From Competibacter_A sp037045685 (GTDB taxonomy: Bacteria > Pseudomonadota > Gammaproteobacteria > Competibacterales > Competibacteraceae), in the NCBI GenBank assembly GCA_037045685.1, contig JBAOII010000011.1:124001-188000 (forward strand): a stretch of 64,000 nucleotides of DNA, given 5' to 3'. The position numbers and the translations under genes are program-made. This document shows positions 7,976 through 16,652 of this stretch, piece by piece; the first letter of the stretch is position 1, and the number at the start of each line of letters is the position of its first letter. The notes under the pieces were generated by a model. The model was given only the letters and a program-made list of their open reading frames with translations, had not been told where the DNA came from and made no database searches.

Positions 7976-9479
7976 GGGACCGCTCCCGCTCGCCGTGCCA
8001 CTTGCCCTCGCCCCCAGCCCCTCTCCCGGCGGGCGAGGGGAGCGAATGCGCGATTTCGCCATCGCCCCCGACTCCTCTCTCGCTGGCGGGCGAGGGGAGC
8101 GCATGCCAGGGCGCCGGGCGCCGCACCGCTTCCCAGACCGGATTTTCCAGGGCGCGAGTCAGTTGCCGCGCCAGCGTCAACATGCCCTGATAACCGGCGT
8201 AACCGTGCTCGCGTTCCTGATTCACGTCCAGAAACGGCAGCCGCGCCTTGATGGCGGTGTACAGGTTTCTCCCGCCAGCGATCAGGATGTCGGCCCGATA
8301 CTCGCGGGCCAGATTCAGCAGTCCCCGGGCGTTGCCGTCCTCGATCATCTTGGCGTCCTCGCCCATCAGCGCGCGAATCCGTTCCTTGTCTTCCTCGGTC
8401 GATTTTTTGGTGCCGGTCGCGACGACATGGATGCCCAAATCCTGAAGAGCAGCGACGATGGACCAGGACTTGACGCCGCCGGTGTAGAGCAGCGCCCGCT
8501 TGCCGCGCAGCCGCTCGCGCCAAGGGGCGAGTTCCACCGCGAGCCGGGCTTCCTCGCGGGCGATCAGGGTTTCGGTGCGGGCGCCAAGTTCGGCGTCGTC
8601 CAGCAGGCGGGCGAAATCGCGCAGGGCGGTGGAAATGTCGCCGATGCCGTAGAAACTGCCTTCAAACCAGGGGATACCGAAAGATTCTTGCAGCTTGCGG
8701 GCGACGTTGAGCATGGCGCGGGAACAGACCACCATGGTGGCTTCGGCCCGGTGCATGGTCTGCACTTCGCCAAAACGGGCATCGCCGGACAGGGCGCACA
8801 GCACCCGCAACCCCAGCTCGTCGAACAGCGGCAAGGTGTGCCAGAACTCCCCGGCGATGTTGTATTCGCCGATCAGGTTGATGTCGTGGACGCGCAAGCC
8901 GGGCCGGGCGGGATCGACCGGGGCCGGTTCCGGCTCGCGCCCGCCGACCACGTACTTGACCATCGCTTCGCCGGCCAGCCGGTTGCCGAGATTCTTGTTG
9001 CCGTAGAATCCGGCGGCGTCCACCGGAATCACCGGGACGCCCCAGCGTTCGGCCGCCGCCTTGCACACCGCCTCCAGATCGTCGCCGATCAGCGCGGTGA
9101 CGCAGGTGCTGTAAACGAACACCGCCGCCGGAGAATAGCGGTCGATGGCCTGCTTGACGGCGTGAAACAGCCGTTTCTCGCCGCGCCCCATGATCACATC
9201 CTGCTCGCTCAGGTCGGTGGTCATGCCGATTTTGAACAGGGTCGGACCGCTGGAGCGGGTGCCGCGATTGTCCCAGGAACTGCCGGCGCAACCGCTCGGG
9301 CCGTGCACGATGTGGGCGACATCGGCGATGGGCAGCAGGGCGATCTGCGCGCCGTCGAAGGTGCAGCCGCCAGCGGTGGCGCCGGGCGTGGGCCGCGCGC
9401 AACCCGATTTGCTTTTCAGGTTGTGGGCGCAAGCCGGCTCGTTCAGCAATGCGGCGAGTTCGCTGGTTTTCATCGCCAT
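7968..9479 (-). CDS. nifE: FeMo-co scaffold subunit NifE, with repeat-encoded C-terminal tail
   Basis: 503 residues, NifD-like partner of NifN. Conserved parts are KSKSGCARPTPGATAGGCTF, VHGPSGCAGSSWDNRG and VYSTCVTALIGDDLEAVC, which carry the P-cluster-like Cys ligands. The normal protein end (QLTRALENPVWEAVRRPAPW) is followed by about 45 extra residues rich in Gly, Pro, Ser and Arg. These are encoded by two copies of a dispersed palindromic repeat (8004-8099) and contain SPASERGVGGDGE and SPAGRGAGGEG. The insertion keeps frame and the stop now overlaps nifN. Whether the tail is tolerated is unknown. Confidence 0.94.
   Translation of the reverse strand: MAMKTSELAALLNEPACAHNLKSKSGCARPTPGATAGGCTFDGAQIALLPIADVAHIVHGPSGCAGSSWDNRGTRSSGPTLFKIGMTTDLSEQDVIMGRGEKRLFHAVKQAIDRYSPAAVFVYSTCVTALIGDDLEAVCKAAAERWGVPVIPVDAAGFYGNKNLGNRLAGEAMVKYVVGGREPEPAPVDPARPGLRVHDINLIGEYNIAGEFWHTLPLFDELGLRVLCALSGDARFGEVQTMHRAEATMVVCSRAMLNVARKLQESFGIPWFEGSFYGIGDISTALRDFARLLDDAELGARTETLIAREEARLAVELAPWRERLRGKRALLYTGGVKSWSIVAALQDLGIHVVATGTKKSTEEDKERIRALMGEDAKMIEDGNARGLLNLAREYRADILIAGGRNLYTAIKARLPFLDVNQEREHGYAGYQGMLTLARQLTRALENPVWEAVRRPAPWHALPSPASERGVGGDGEIAHSLPSPAGRGAGGEGKWHGERERSHG
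8004..8099. repeat. Dispersed GC-rich palindromic repeat, two copies, inside the nifE 3' end
   Basis: Two copies, about 8004-8042 and 8062-8099, of the element whose general form is CCCTCRCCCCCGGCCCCTCT, then CCC, a short variable loop, and GGGCGAGGGGAG. They are translated as the extra tail of NifE. The same family occurs 14 times in this window, and similar REP-like repeats are common in Proteobacteria. Confidence 0.85.
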
Positions 9480-9489
9480 GTCTCAGCCA

Positions 9490-9583
9490 GGTAGGGTGCG
9501 CAGCGCGCACCGTTGCCAGTGGAAAAACGGTCGGTACGCGGTGCGTACCCTACGGAGCTACGAAGCTACGAAGCTACGAAGCC
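9490..9583. repeat. Miniature inverted-repeat element plus 8-bp tandem repeat
   Basis: GTAGGGTGCGCA at 9491 is mirrored by TGCGTACCCTAC ending near 9553, a 60-bp element with imperfect inverted ends. It is followed by three and a half copies of AGCTACGA (9556-9583). The stop codon of nifF lies inside the tandem repeat. It separates nifE from nifF but carries no visible promoter or terminator. Confidence 0.7.
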
Positions 9584-10098
9584 ACCGTCTCGCCCAGCAG
9601 CTCGGGCTTGACCGCTTCGAGCCATTCTTCCAGGCGCTCCTCGGTCAAATCGGCTTGGTTGTCCTGATCGAGCACCAGGCCGACGAACTCGCCGTCGCGG
9701 AACGCCTTGGATTTGGTGAACTCGTAGCCCTCCGCCGACCAGCTTCCGACCAGTCGCGCGCCCAGCTTCTTGAGCTTCTTGTACAGAATCCCCAATGCAT
9801 CGACGAATTCGTCGGGATAGCCCACCTGATCGCCCAAGCCGAACAGGGCGACGGTTTTGCCGCTCAAATCCACGCTTTCCAGGGTCGGGAGAAACTCGGC
9901 CAAAGGTTCCGGCAGCTCGCCGTCGCCCAAGGTCGGAGTACCGAAAATCAGGGCGTCGCAAGCGGTCAGGTTTTCCGCCGTCGCGCCCTTGACGTTGAAC
10001 AGCTCGACTTCGCCCTCGTCGAATTGCTTTTTGATCAGCTTGGCGACCTTGCGGGTGTTGCCGGTGTCGGTGGCGTAGAACAAACCGATCTTGGCCAT
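9574..10098 (-). CDS. nifF: nif flavodoxin NifF
   Basis: 174 residues, long-chain flavodoxin. The FMN phosphate loop GLFYATDTGNTRKVAK is at the N-terminus. FGTPTLGDGELP and FGLGDQVGYPDEFVDALG form the other FMN loops. The 20-residue insertion of long-chain flavodoxins is present around residues 120-140. NifF donates single electrons to NifH. It has a GAGG ribosome site and lies 35 bp after the small gene at 10133. The last residues and stop overlap a tandem repeat. Confidence 0.93.
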   Translation of the reverse strand: MAKIGLFYATDTGNTRKVAKLIKKQFDEGEVELFNVKGATAENLTACDALIFGTPTLGDGELPEPLAEFLPTLESVDLSGKTVALFGLGDQVGYPDEFVDALGILYKKLKKLGARLVGSWSAEGYEFTKSKAFRDGEFVGLVLDQDNQADLTEERLEEWLEAVKPELLGETVAS

Positions 10099-10132
10099 GA
10101 CGGTTACCTCGTTGAATGGAAAGTTATTTCGA

Positions 10133-10408
10133 TCAGGAATCCGCGCATTCGGCGGCGACCGCCAGCACCACGCCGGTCGCCGCCTGGAAATCCTCGGTCA
10201 AGCGCAAGCAATGTTGCCGGCCGTCCACCAGATACAGATTGATGCCCGCGCCGCGCAGCACCGGCTCGACATCGTTGATGTCATCGTCCAGGCAGTGGGT
10301 GAAGTAGAGGCCGGGATACACTTGGCGCAAATGGCTCAGGGCGGCGTAGTCCACGCCCCGGGTTTCGGCCCAGCGGGCGATGTCGCTGATTTGGCGCGGG
10401 GTGATCAC
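10133..10408 (-). CDS. Small nif-operon protein (possibly DUF6129)
   Basis: 91 residues beginning with GTG whose first bases overlap the nifY stop (GTGA), so it is translationally coupled to nifY. The sequence (ITPRQISDIARWAETRGVDY, then HCLDDDINDVEP) has no Cys cluster motif and no signal peptide. Small proteins of this kind occur between nifY and downstream nif genes in other gammaproteobacteria. I think it belongs to DUF6129 but cannot confirm that here. Function unknown; membership of the nif operon is clear from position. Confidence 0.75.
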   Translation of the reverse strand: MITPRQISDIARWAETRGVDYAALSHLRQVYPGLYFTHCLDDDINDVEPVLRGAGINLYLVDGRQHCLRLTEDFQAATGVVLAVAAECADS

Positions 10409-11139
10409 GGCGCTTTTCCCGCTTCGGATAGGAACGAATCACCCGCCGGCACGCTGGAGCTGTCCCGGTCGCGGCCGATGATCCGGGCCAGCCAGGGCGG
10501 CGGCTCGCTGGCCAACACCCGCTGCAACTCGGCCAGCAGCGCCGGGATGTCCTCGGCCTGGGGGCGCTTGAGGGGATGGATGCCGCTGTTGACGACGCGG
10601 GCGGCGGCGGGACCGCCGATGGACAGCACGCAGAGCAAATCGCAATCGCCGATCAGGACCACCCGTTCCGCGCTGTGATCTACGGTGAGGCGGACCACGG
10701 CCGGCGCCGGACGGACCGCGATCAGCCGCGCCGCCGTCGCCGAGACCTGATAGATCAGGAACCGGGCGCAGGAACCGAAATGGCCGTCCAACCGCTCGCC
10801 CTGGTTCGAGGCGCAGGCGACGCGGATCGAATTCGGCAAATCGCCTTCGCGGTAGGGCCGGGGATCGGGGATCGCGGCCGCCGCGTCGCTCCCGTCCTCG
10901 CCCTTCAGGCAGGAAAGGGCTTGGCGCAGCGCGGCGCCGTCGATCTCGCCCAAGGCGCTGTCGGCGGCGGTTTTGAGATCCTTGACCGTCAGGCCGGCCA
11001 GCTTGTCCTCTGTCAACGGTTCGCCCAACGCCGCGAACAACACCCGCAACAACTGGCGCGCATCGGTGTCCGGCAAGCGTCGAGCGGCGAGGCCGACCCG
11101 GAGCGCGATGCAGTCGGGCAGTGGCTGGCCGGCGCTCAT
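10405..11139 (-). CDS. nifY: NifY/NafY-type FeMo-co binding protein
   Basis: 244 residues, the length of Azotobacter NafY. The start at 11139 overlaps the nifT stop by 4 bp. An N-terminal helical domain (residues 1-95) is followed by a NifX-like cofactor domain with RVACASNQGERLDGHFGSCA. The His of DGHFG corresponds to the FeMo-co ligand of NafY. Proteins of this kind hold apo-dinitrogenase open or bind FeMo-co for insertion. Could be called nifY or nafY. Confidence 0.88.
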   Translation of the reverse strand: MSAGQPLPDCIALRVGLAARRLPDTDARQLLRVLFAALGEPLTEDKLAGLTVKDLKTAADSALGEIDGAALRQALSCLKGEDGSDAAAAIPDPRPYREGDLPNSIRVACASNQGERLDGHFGSCARFLIYQVSATAARLIAVRPAPAVVRLTVDHSAERVVLIGDCDLLCVLSIGGPAAARVVNSGIHPLKRPQAEDIPALLAELQRVLASEPPPWLARIIGRDRDSSSVPAGDSFLSEAGKAP

Positions 11140-11348
11140 AGCCGCTTCACCCGCACGGTCAGCGGCAGCTTGGGCGGCTGCTCGAACGGTTCCAGGTAAA
11201 AGCGCGAACCGTCCGCCAACTCCATCTCGCCGCCCCAGGCGCCGGGGCCGGCGTGTTCCAGCGCGACCACGGTTTCCTCGTGATCCTTCTTGGTCACGTA
11301 AAACACCAGTTGGCCGGCCGCGTTGTTGCGCAGCATGACGTTGGGCAT
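11136..11348 (-). CDS. nifT: NifT/FixU protein
   Basis: 70 residues. The family is short and conserved but of uncertain function. MPNVMLRNNAAGQLVFYVTK and the late EPFEQPPKLPLTVRVKRL match NifT closely. It lies 76 bp after nifK and overlaps nifY by 4 bp, the usual nifHDKTY order. Confidence 0.93.
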   Translation of the reverse strand: MPNVMLRNNAAGQLVFYVTKKDHEETVVALEHAGPGAWGGEMELADGSRFYLEPFEQPPKLPLTVRVKRL

Positions 11349-11424
11349 GGTCGAGTTTTCCCGTGGTGGGCGTGGGTCGGGTCAGCGCCAAGCGCGCGTA
11401 ACCCGACAGGAGCGTCGTTCCGGC

Positions 11425-12990
11425 TCAGCGGATCAGATCGAAGGCGTAATCGGTTTCGCCCATCGTCATGGTTTCCTCGTCGAGCCGTTCCATCACCGCG
11501 TTGACCAGTGCCTTGAGGATGTGCATGGCGCCCTCGTAACCGAGCGTGGTGTCGCGGTGCAGGTGGTGGCGGTCGAACAGCGGGAAGCCGAACCGGATCA
11601 GCGGCACCTCGTGTTCCTTGCCCTTGTGCAAGGTGTCGCGCTGGATGAACTTGCCGTAGGAGTTGCCGATCAGGAAATCGGGCTTGTCGGCGAACACCAG
11701 CGAGCGCAGATGCCAGAGATCCTTGCCGACATGGACTTCGGCGCTCTGGCCGTAGGGCGAATCCTTCAGCAGCTTGGTGATGTCCTTGGCCCAGCGCTTG
11801 CTGCCGTTGTGGCAGAGGACATGCACCGGCTCGGCGCCCAGTTCCAGCAGGAACTGGCACATGCCGGTCACGAAATCGGGATCGCCGAACAGCGAGAATC
11901 GCTTGCCGTGCAGCCAGGAATGGGAGTCGGTCATCATGTCCAGCAGCCGGCCCCGCTCCTGGGTCAGCGAATCGGGAATCGGCTTGCCGGTCAGTTCCGA
12001 AACCTTCATCAAGAATTCATCGGTCCAGCTCAGGCCCATGGGGATGGCGATGTTGGTAGCCGCGTGGTTCCAGGTTTCCTGCACGTATTTCTTGGTCTTG
12101 GGCAACTGCCAGGGTTGCAGCAAGAGGGTGTCGATGGCGTTGGGCGCGTCCTTCACCTCGTCCTGGGTGGTGCCGCCGGCGTACATGCGGAATTCGCCGT
12201 CGGCGGGCGTGTCGAGAATTTCCTCGGGATCGGACAAGAAGGTGTACTCGACGCCCATCTCGTTCAGCATCCGCTTGATGACCCGGAAATTGCCGAGATA
12301 GCCCTCGAAGCCGGTCACGATGTTGAGCTTGCCGTTGCTGCCCGGCGCTTTGCCCTCCATGTGATTGAGGGTGAAGTAGCGCAGGATGCCTTCCAGCATG
12401 TTGTCCCAGCCGGTGATGTGGCTGCCGACGAAGCTGGGGGTGTGGGCGAAGGGGGTGGGGAACTCCATCGGCACCCGCCCGTCCTTCTTGGCGTTGGTGA
12501 TGAAGGCGTTGAGGTCGTCGCCGATCACCTCCGCCATGCAGGTGGTGGAGACCGCCATCATCTCCGGCTGGTAGAGCTTCAGGGAGTTTTCCAGGCCCTC
12601 GAACATGTTTTTCTGGCCGCCGAACACCGCCGCGTCTTCGGTCATCGAGTCGGAGACGGTGGCGATCGGTTCCCGAAAATGCCGGTTGAAATAGGTGCGG
12701 AAGTAGGCCACGCAGCCCTGCGAGCCGTGGACGTAGGGCAGGGTTTTGTAGAAGCCCAGCGCGCACAGCACCGCGCCCAAGGGCTGGCAGGCTTTGGCAG
12801 GATTGATGGTCAGCGCTTCGCGCTGGAAGTTGAGCTGCTTGTATTCCTCGGTGGTGGTCCACTGGAATACCTGTTCCAGCTTTTCCTTGGCGGGCGCTTC
12901 CTCGAACACCCGCTTGCGGGCGAAGGTGGCTTGATAGTCCTCGCCGTTGAACAGCGGATAACCGGGATTGATGGTGTCGGCGTTTTGCAT
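11425..12990 (-). CDS. nifK: Nitrogenase MoFe protein beta chain NifK
   Basis: 521 residues, full length. P-cluster Cys ligands lie in CQPLGAVLCALGF, HGSQGCVAYFRTYFNRHF and AVSTTCMAEVIGDDLNAF. The ATG at 12990 has a strong GAGGAG 6 nt upstream and follows the nifD stop by 13 bp. With NifD it forms the heterotetramer that reduces N2. Frame intact. Confidence 0.97.
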   Translation of the reverse strand: MQNADTINPGYPLFNGEDYQATFARKRVFEEAPAKEKLEQVFQWTTTEEYKQLNFQREALTINPAKACQPLGAVLCALGFYKTLPYVHGSQGCVAYFRTYFNRHFREPIATVSDSMTEDAAVFGGQKNMFEGLENSLKLYQPEMMAVSTTCMAEVIGDDLNAFITNAKKDGRVPMEFPTPFAHTPSFVGSHITGWDNMLEGILRYFTLNHMEGKAPGSNGKLNIVTGFEGYLGNFRVIKRMLNEMGVEYTFLSDPEEILDTPADGEFRMYAGGTTQDEVKDAPNAIDTLLLQPWQLPKTKKYVQETWNHAATNIAIPMGLSWTDEFLMKVSELTGKPIPDSLTQERGRLLDMMTDSHSWLHGKRFSLFGDPDFVTGMCQFLLELGAEPVHVLCHNGSKRWAKDITKLLKDSPYGQSAEVHVGKDLWHLRSLVFADKPDFLIGNSYGKFIQRDTLHKGKEHEVPLIRFGFPLFDRHHLHRDTTLGYEGAMHILKALVNAVMERLDEETMTMGETDYAFDLIR

Positions 12991-13003
12991 GATGGGCTCC
13001 TCG

Positions 13004-14477
13004 CTAGGCGGCGGCTTGGATGGCTTCCGCGCCGGCGCGCTGCCACGGCGCTTTCAGCTTTTGCCAGCAGGGGTTGTTGATGGTCATGTCCATGTCGCGG
13101 GCGAAGATGGCGAAGCCGTCGTAGCCGTGATAGGGGCCGGAATAATCCCAGGAGTGCATTTGCCGGAAGGGGATGCCCATCTTGTGGAACACGTACTTTT
13201 CCTTGATGCCGGAGCCGATCAGATCGGGCTTCAAGCGCTCGACGAAGGATTCCAGCTCGAAGCTGGTGGCGTCGTCGTAGATCAGAGCGCCGTCCTGCAA
13301 TTCCTTGAAGGTGCGGTCGTAGTCGTCGTTGTGGGCGAACTCGTAGCCGGCGCCGATCACTTCCATGCCGAGGTCTTCGTAGGCGCCGATGACGTGGCGG
13401 GGACGCAAGCCGCCGACGAACAGCATCACCCGCTTGCCCTCCAGCCGGGGCCGGTATTTGGCGACGATGGCGTCCATGATCGGCTGATACTTGGCGATGA
13501 CCCGCTCGGCGTTTGCCTGGATGGTCTCGTCGAAGAACGCGGCGATCTTGCGCAGGCTCTCGGCGATCTTGGTCGGCCCGAAGAAGTTGTATTCCATCCA
13601 CGGGATGCCGTACTTCTCTTCCATGTGCCGGCTGATGTAGTTCATCGAGCGGTAGCAGTGCAGCAGATTCAATTTGGCGTGGCGGGTGGTTTGCATTTCC
13701 GGGATCGAGCCATCGCCCGACCATTGCGCGATCACCCGCAGGCCCATTTCCTCCAGCAGCACCCGGGAGGACCAGGCGTCGCCGCCGATGTTGTAGTCGC
13801 CGGTGATCGCCACGTCGTAGGGGGTGGACTCGAAGCTTTGGTCGTCGTCGCGGCCGTGCAACACCCAGTCGCGCAGCGAGTCGTTGGCGACGTGGTGGCC
13901 GAGGGATTGGGAGACGCCCCGGAAACCCTCGCAGCGCACCGGCACCACCACCTTGCCGATGTCCTTGGCGGATTTCTTGGCCACCGCTTCGATGTCGTCG
14001 CCGATCAGGCCGATGGGGCACTCGGATTGGATGGTGACCCCCTTGGCCAGCGGGAACAGCCCATCCAGCTCGCTGATGATCTTGGCCAGCTTTTTGTCGC
14101 CGCCGAACACCACGTCTTTTTCCTGAAAATCCGAGGTGAAGTTGATGTCGTTGAAGACGTTGACCCCGCTATGGCCGGTCACGTAGTTGCGCCGGCCGGC
14201 GCGAGAGAACTGGCCGCAGCCGACCGGGCCGTGCGAGATGTTCAGCACGTCTTTGATCGGCCCCCAGACCACGCCCTTGGCGCCGGCGTAGGCGCAGCCG
14301 CGAGCGGTCATCACGCCGGGCAAGCGCCTTTTTGTTGGCGACGATGCACTTGTTGGATTTTTCCAGGGAGGGATCGTTGGCCATCAAATGCTTGGCGCGC
14401 TGCTTGCCGGTGGCTTCCGGGTAGACTTCCAGCACTTCCTGAATCAGTTGTTCGGTTTCTTGGCGGTTCATGGTCAT
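13004..14477 (-). CDS. nifD: Nitrogenase MoFe protein alpha chain NifD (frameshift near the N-terminus)
   Basis: About 490 residues once repaired. The N-terminus (MTMNRQETEQLIQEVLEVYP, start 14477 with GGAG upstream) is in one frame up to CIVANKK. From PGVMTARGCAYAGAKGVVWG onward it is in another. Reading the A5 run at 14329-14333 (T5 on the plus strand) as A4 restores the frame exactly. P-cluster Cys are in HGPVGCGQFSRAGRRNY and SECPIGLIGDD. The FeMo-co ligands are the Cys of LLHCYRSMNYI and the His of QMHSWDYSGPYHG. A real shift would abolish Mo-nitrogenase, so an error in the read is more likely. Confidence 0.95.
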
Positions 14478-14497
14478 GGGACGGTCTCCGGTCGGAT

Positions 14498-15391
14498 TCA
14501 GGCGGTGGCCAGCGCGGCTTCGGCGGCGGCGGTCTTGCCGACGATGGATTCGTCTTCCTCGTCGAGGATGCCGAATTCCATGAGCAAATCTTCCAGCTCG
14601 TCCATGGTGAGCGGCTTGGGAATGACCAGCTTCTTGTTCTCGACGATCTTGCGCGCCAGGTCGCGATATTCGTCGGCCTGCTTGCAGGTGGGGTCGTACT
14701 CGATGACCGTCATCCGGCGAATCTCGGCCCGTTGCACCACGTTGTCGCGCGGCACGAAATGGATCATTTGGGTGCCCATTTTCGCGGCCAGCGCCTCGAT
14801 CAGCTCGGCCTCGCGGTCGGTCTTGCGCGAGTTGCAGATCAGCCCGGCCAAGCGCACCTTGCCGGAGGTGGCGTACTTGCAGATGCCCTTGGCGATGTTG
14901 TTGGCGGCGTACATCGCCATCATCTCGCCCGACACCACGATGTAGATTTCCTGGGCCTTGTTCTCGCGGATCGGCATGGCGAAGCCGCCGCACACCACGT
15001 CGCCCAGCACGTCGTAGAACACGAAATCGAGTTCTTCCTCGTAGGCGCCTTCCTCTTCCAGGAAGTTGATCGCGGTGATCACCCCGCGCCCGGCGCAGCC
15101 GACGCCCGGTTCCGGGCCGCCGGATTCGACGCAGCGGACGCCGCCGTAGCCGACTTTCAGCACGTCGTCCAGTTCCAGATCCTCGACGGTGCCGGCGTCC
15201 GCCGCCATCTGCATGATGGTGTTCTGGGCCTTGGCGTGCAGGATCAAGCGGGTGGAATCAGCCTTGGGATCGCAACCCACGATCATGACCTTCTTGCCCT
15301 CGGCGGCCAGACCCGCCACCAAGTTCTGCGTGGTGGTGGATTTACCGATGCCGCCTTTCCCGTAAATCGCGCATTGACGTATCATCGCCAT
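14498..15391 (-). CDS. nifH: Nitrogenase iron protein NifH
   Basis: 297 residues. P-loop GKGGIGKSTTTQN near residue 11. The [4Fe-4S] Cys ligands are in PEPGVGCAGRGVITAINFLE and LGDVVCGGFAMPIRE. The Arg of GCAGRG is the residue that DraT ADP-ribosylates in other bacteria. NifH is the ATP-dependent reductase of NifDK and also serves in FeMo-co assembly. It has a GGGAG ribosome site and is the first gene of the long leftward operon. A sigma54 promoter lies 54 bp upstream. Confidence 0.98.
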   Translation of the reverse strand: MAMIRQCAIYGKGGIGKSTTTQNLVAGLAAEGKKVMIVGCDPKADSTRLILHAKAQNTIMQMAADAGTVEDLELDDVLKVGYGGVRCVESGGPEPGVGCAGRGVITAINFLEEEGAYEEELDFVFYDVLGDVVCGGFAMPIRENKAQEIYIVVSGEMMAMYAANNIAKGICKYATSGKVRLAGLICNSRKTDREAELIEALAAKMGTQMIHFVPRDNVVQRAEIRRMTVIEYDPTCKQADEYRDLARKIVENKKLVIPKPLTMDELEDLLMEFGILDEEDESIVGKTAAAEAALATA

Positions 15392-15444
15392 GGAATTGCT
15401 CTCCCGATCGCTGAATGGTGAACCTTGCTTTCACCTGCGCTGGT

Positions 15445-15459
15445 TCAAGCGCCGTGCCA
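15445..15459 (-). promoter_or_regulatory. Sigma54 promoter of nifH (predicted)
   Basis: On the minus strand TGGCAC-N5-TTGA: the -24 element is perfect and the -12 element has GA instead of GC. The position, 54 bp upstream of the nifH start and downstream of a NifA site, supports the call. The imperfect -12 is unusual for a strong nifH promoter. Confidence 0.65.
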
Positions 15460-15533
15460 AGGGGAGATATTCAACAATAATCTGTTTTCGTTGTTATTTT
15501 TTTGGGGGACAACCGGGGGGGTGGGTTGCATAG

Positions 15534-16424
15534 ATGACAAACGCGGCCGCTTGTCAGGTTGATAACAATTCTGCCGTGGCGCCCGAATGGGGGCCGCGCC
15601 TGCCCAAGAGCGCCTGCCTGCCGATCAATCGCTGCAATCTGCCGGCGGTGATTCTGGGCGGCCTGACCTTCCAGCGCCATCCGGCCCCGTTGCTGCTGGA
15701 TGGCGTGGCGGAGTTGCACGCCGATCTGTTTCCCTTGCTGGATTCCTTGCCCGAGCCCGCCGACCGGGCGCGGCGGTTCATGGATTACATGACCGTGCAT
15801 TTCCGGCTGGAGGCGCTGGAGGAGGCGGGTTTGATCTCCGCGCCGCTGGCGGACGCGCGGCAAAGCCGCCCCAAGTTGCGCGGGCGGGCGGATTATCTGC
15901 GCATGGTGCGGGGCTGGGCCTTCGATCCCAACAGCCAGGAAGGCGCGGTGCTGAAGGCGTGGGTGGAATCGCGCTTCGGCTTGCTGACCCGCTTTCACGG
16001 TGTCTTGCTCGATGATCGCAGCGAGGACGCCTACGAGCATTTTATGGAAGTGTGCAGCCGGGGCTTGTACAACACCAACGCCCTGGAAGCGCAACTGGAC
16101 CTGCTCTACACCTATTGCCAGTACGAGCTGTACCGCCAACGGCCGGATTTGACCCATCTCGATCTCTATCGCGGCTTCAACCGGTTCAGCGACGACCAAG
16201 TGCTGGCCAAGCCCGACCGCCGCCGCTGGATCGTGCTGCTCAACAACCTCAGTTCCTTCAGCGTCCATCGCGAGCGCGCCGAGGAGTTCGGCGATCATCT
16301 GCTGCGGGCGCATGTGCCGGCGTCCAAGGTGTTTTTCTACAATCGATTGTTGCCGGGGATGTTGAAAGGCGAGGATGAATACGTGGTGATCGGCGGGATT
16401 TACGAGGTGGAAAGGTTGGCGTGA
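15534..16424 (+). CDS. draT: NAD-dinitrogen-reductase ADP-ribosyltransferase DraT
   Basis: 296 residues. DraT transfers ADP-ribose from NAD to the Arg near the NifH cluster and shuts nitrogenase off under excess ammonium or darkness. LPINRCNLPAVILGGLTFQR, AEAQLD-like ALEAQLDLLYTYCQYELYRQ and the acidic end GEDEYVVIGGIYEVERLA are family features. It is divergent from nifH. A start further in is possible because the first codons overlap a NifA site. The reactivating hydrolase draG is not adjacent. A second, diverged copy of the last 100 bp lies 4.2 kb downstream. Confidence 0.93.
   Translation: MTNAAACQVDNNSAVAPEWGPRLPKSACLPINRCNLPAVILGGLTFQRHPAPLLLDGVAELHADLFPLLDSLPEPADRARRFMDYMTVHFRLEALEEAGLISAPLADARQSRPKLRGRADYLRMVRGWAFDPNSQEGAVLKAWVESRFGLLTRFHGVLLDDRSEDAYEHFMEVCSRGLYNTNALEAQLDLLYTYCQYELYRQRPDLTHLDLYRGFNRFSDDQVLAKPDRRRWIVLLNNLSSFSVHRERAEEFGDHLLRAHVPASKVFFYNRLLPGMLKGEDEYVVIGGIYEVERLA
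15552..15567. promoter_or_regulatory. NifA upstream activator site for nifH (predicted)
   Basis: TGT-N10-ACA (TGTCAGGTTGATAACA), the NifA consensus, centred about 100 bp upstream of the -24 element of the nifH promoter. It falls within the first codons of draT as annotated, on the divergent strand. Confidence 0.7.
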
Positions 16425-16652
16425 TTGACTTCGGTTTGCATAGATGTTATGCGGCTGCTAGGAAGCTGGAAAATTAGTGGCTTTTTCAAAAATGGAGGAG
16501 TGTGTTGAATAATGCAAACCGTATAATCGTTTGTTGTCGTGGGTGCGAAGCGCCCACGACAATGGGGCGGTGTATCGTTCCGTTGCTCGTTTGACACTTT
16601 GCGTCATTACAACCAGCGGATCAACTGGCAACCGAATTGAAAGAGACAAGAT
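16425..16652. other. Left edge of AT-rich island, no gene
   Basis: 228 bp without a gene. It contains a strong hairpin at 16534-16562 (TTGTCGTGGG / CCCACGACAA) and a TTGACA at 16591 without a good -10 at standard spacing. Base composition falls sharply here compared with draT. Confidence 0.6.

Noticed and set aside
15469..15520. TGT and ACA near nifH with a 14-base gap
   Set aside because: Spacing is not the 10 bases NifA needs; the site at 15552 fits exactly.
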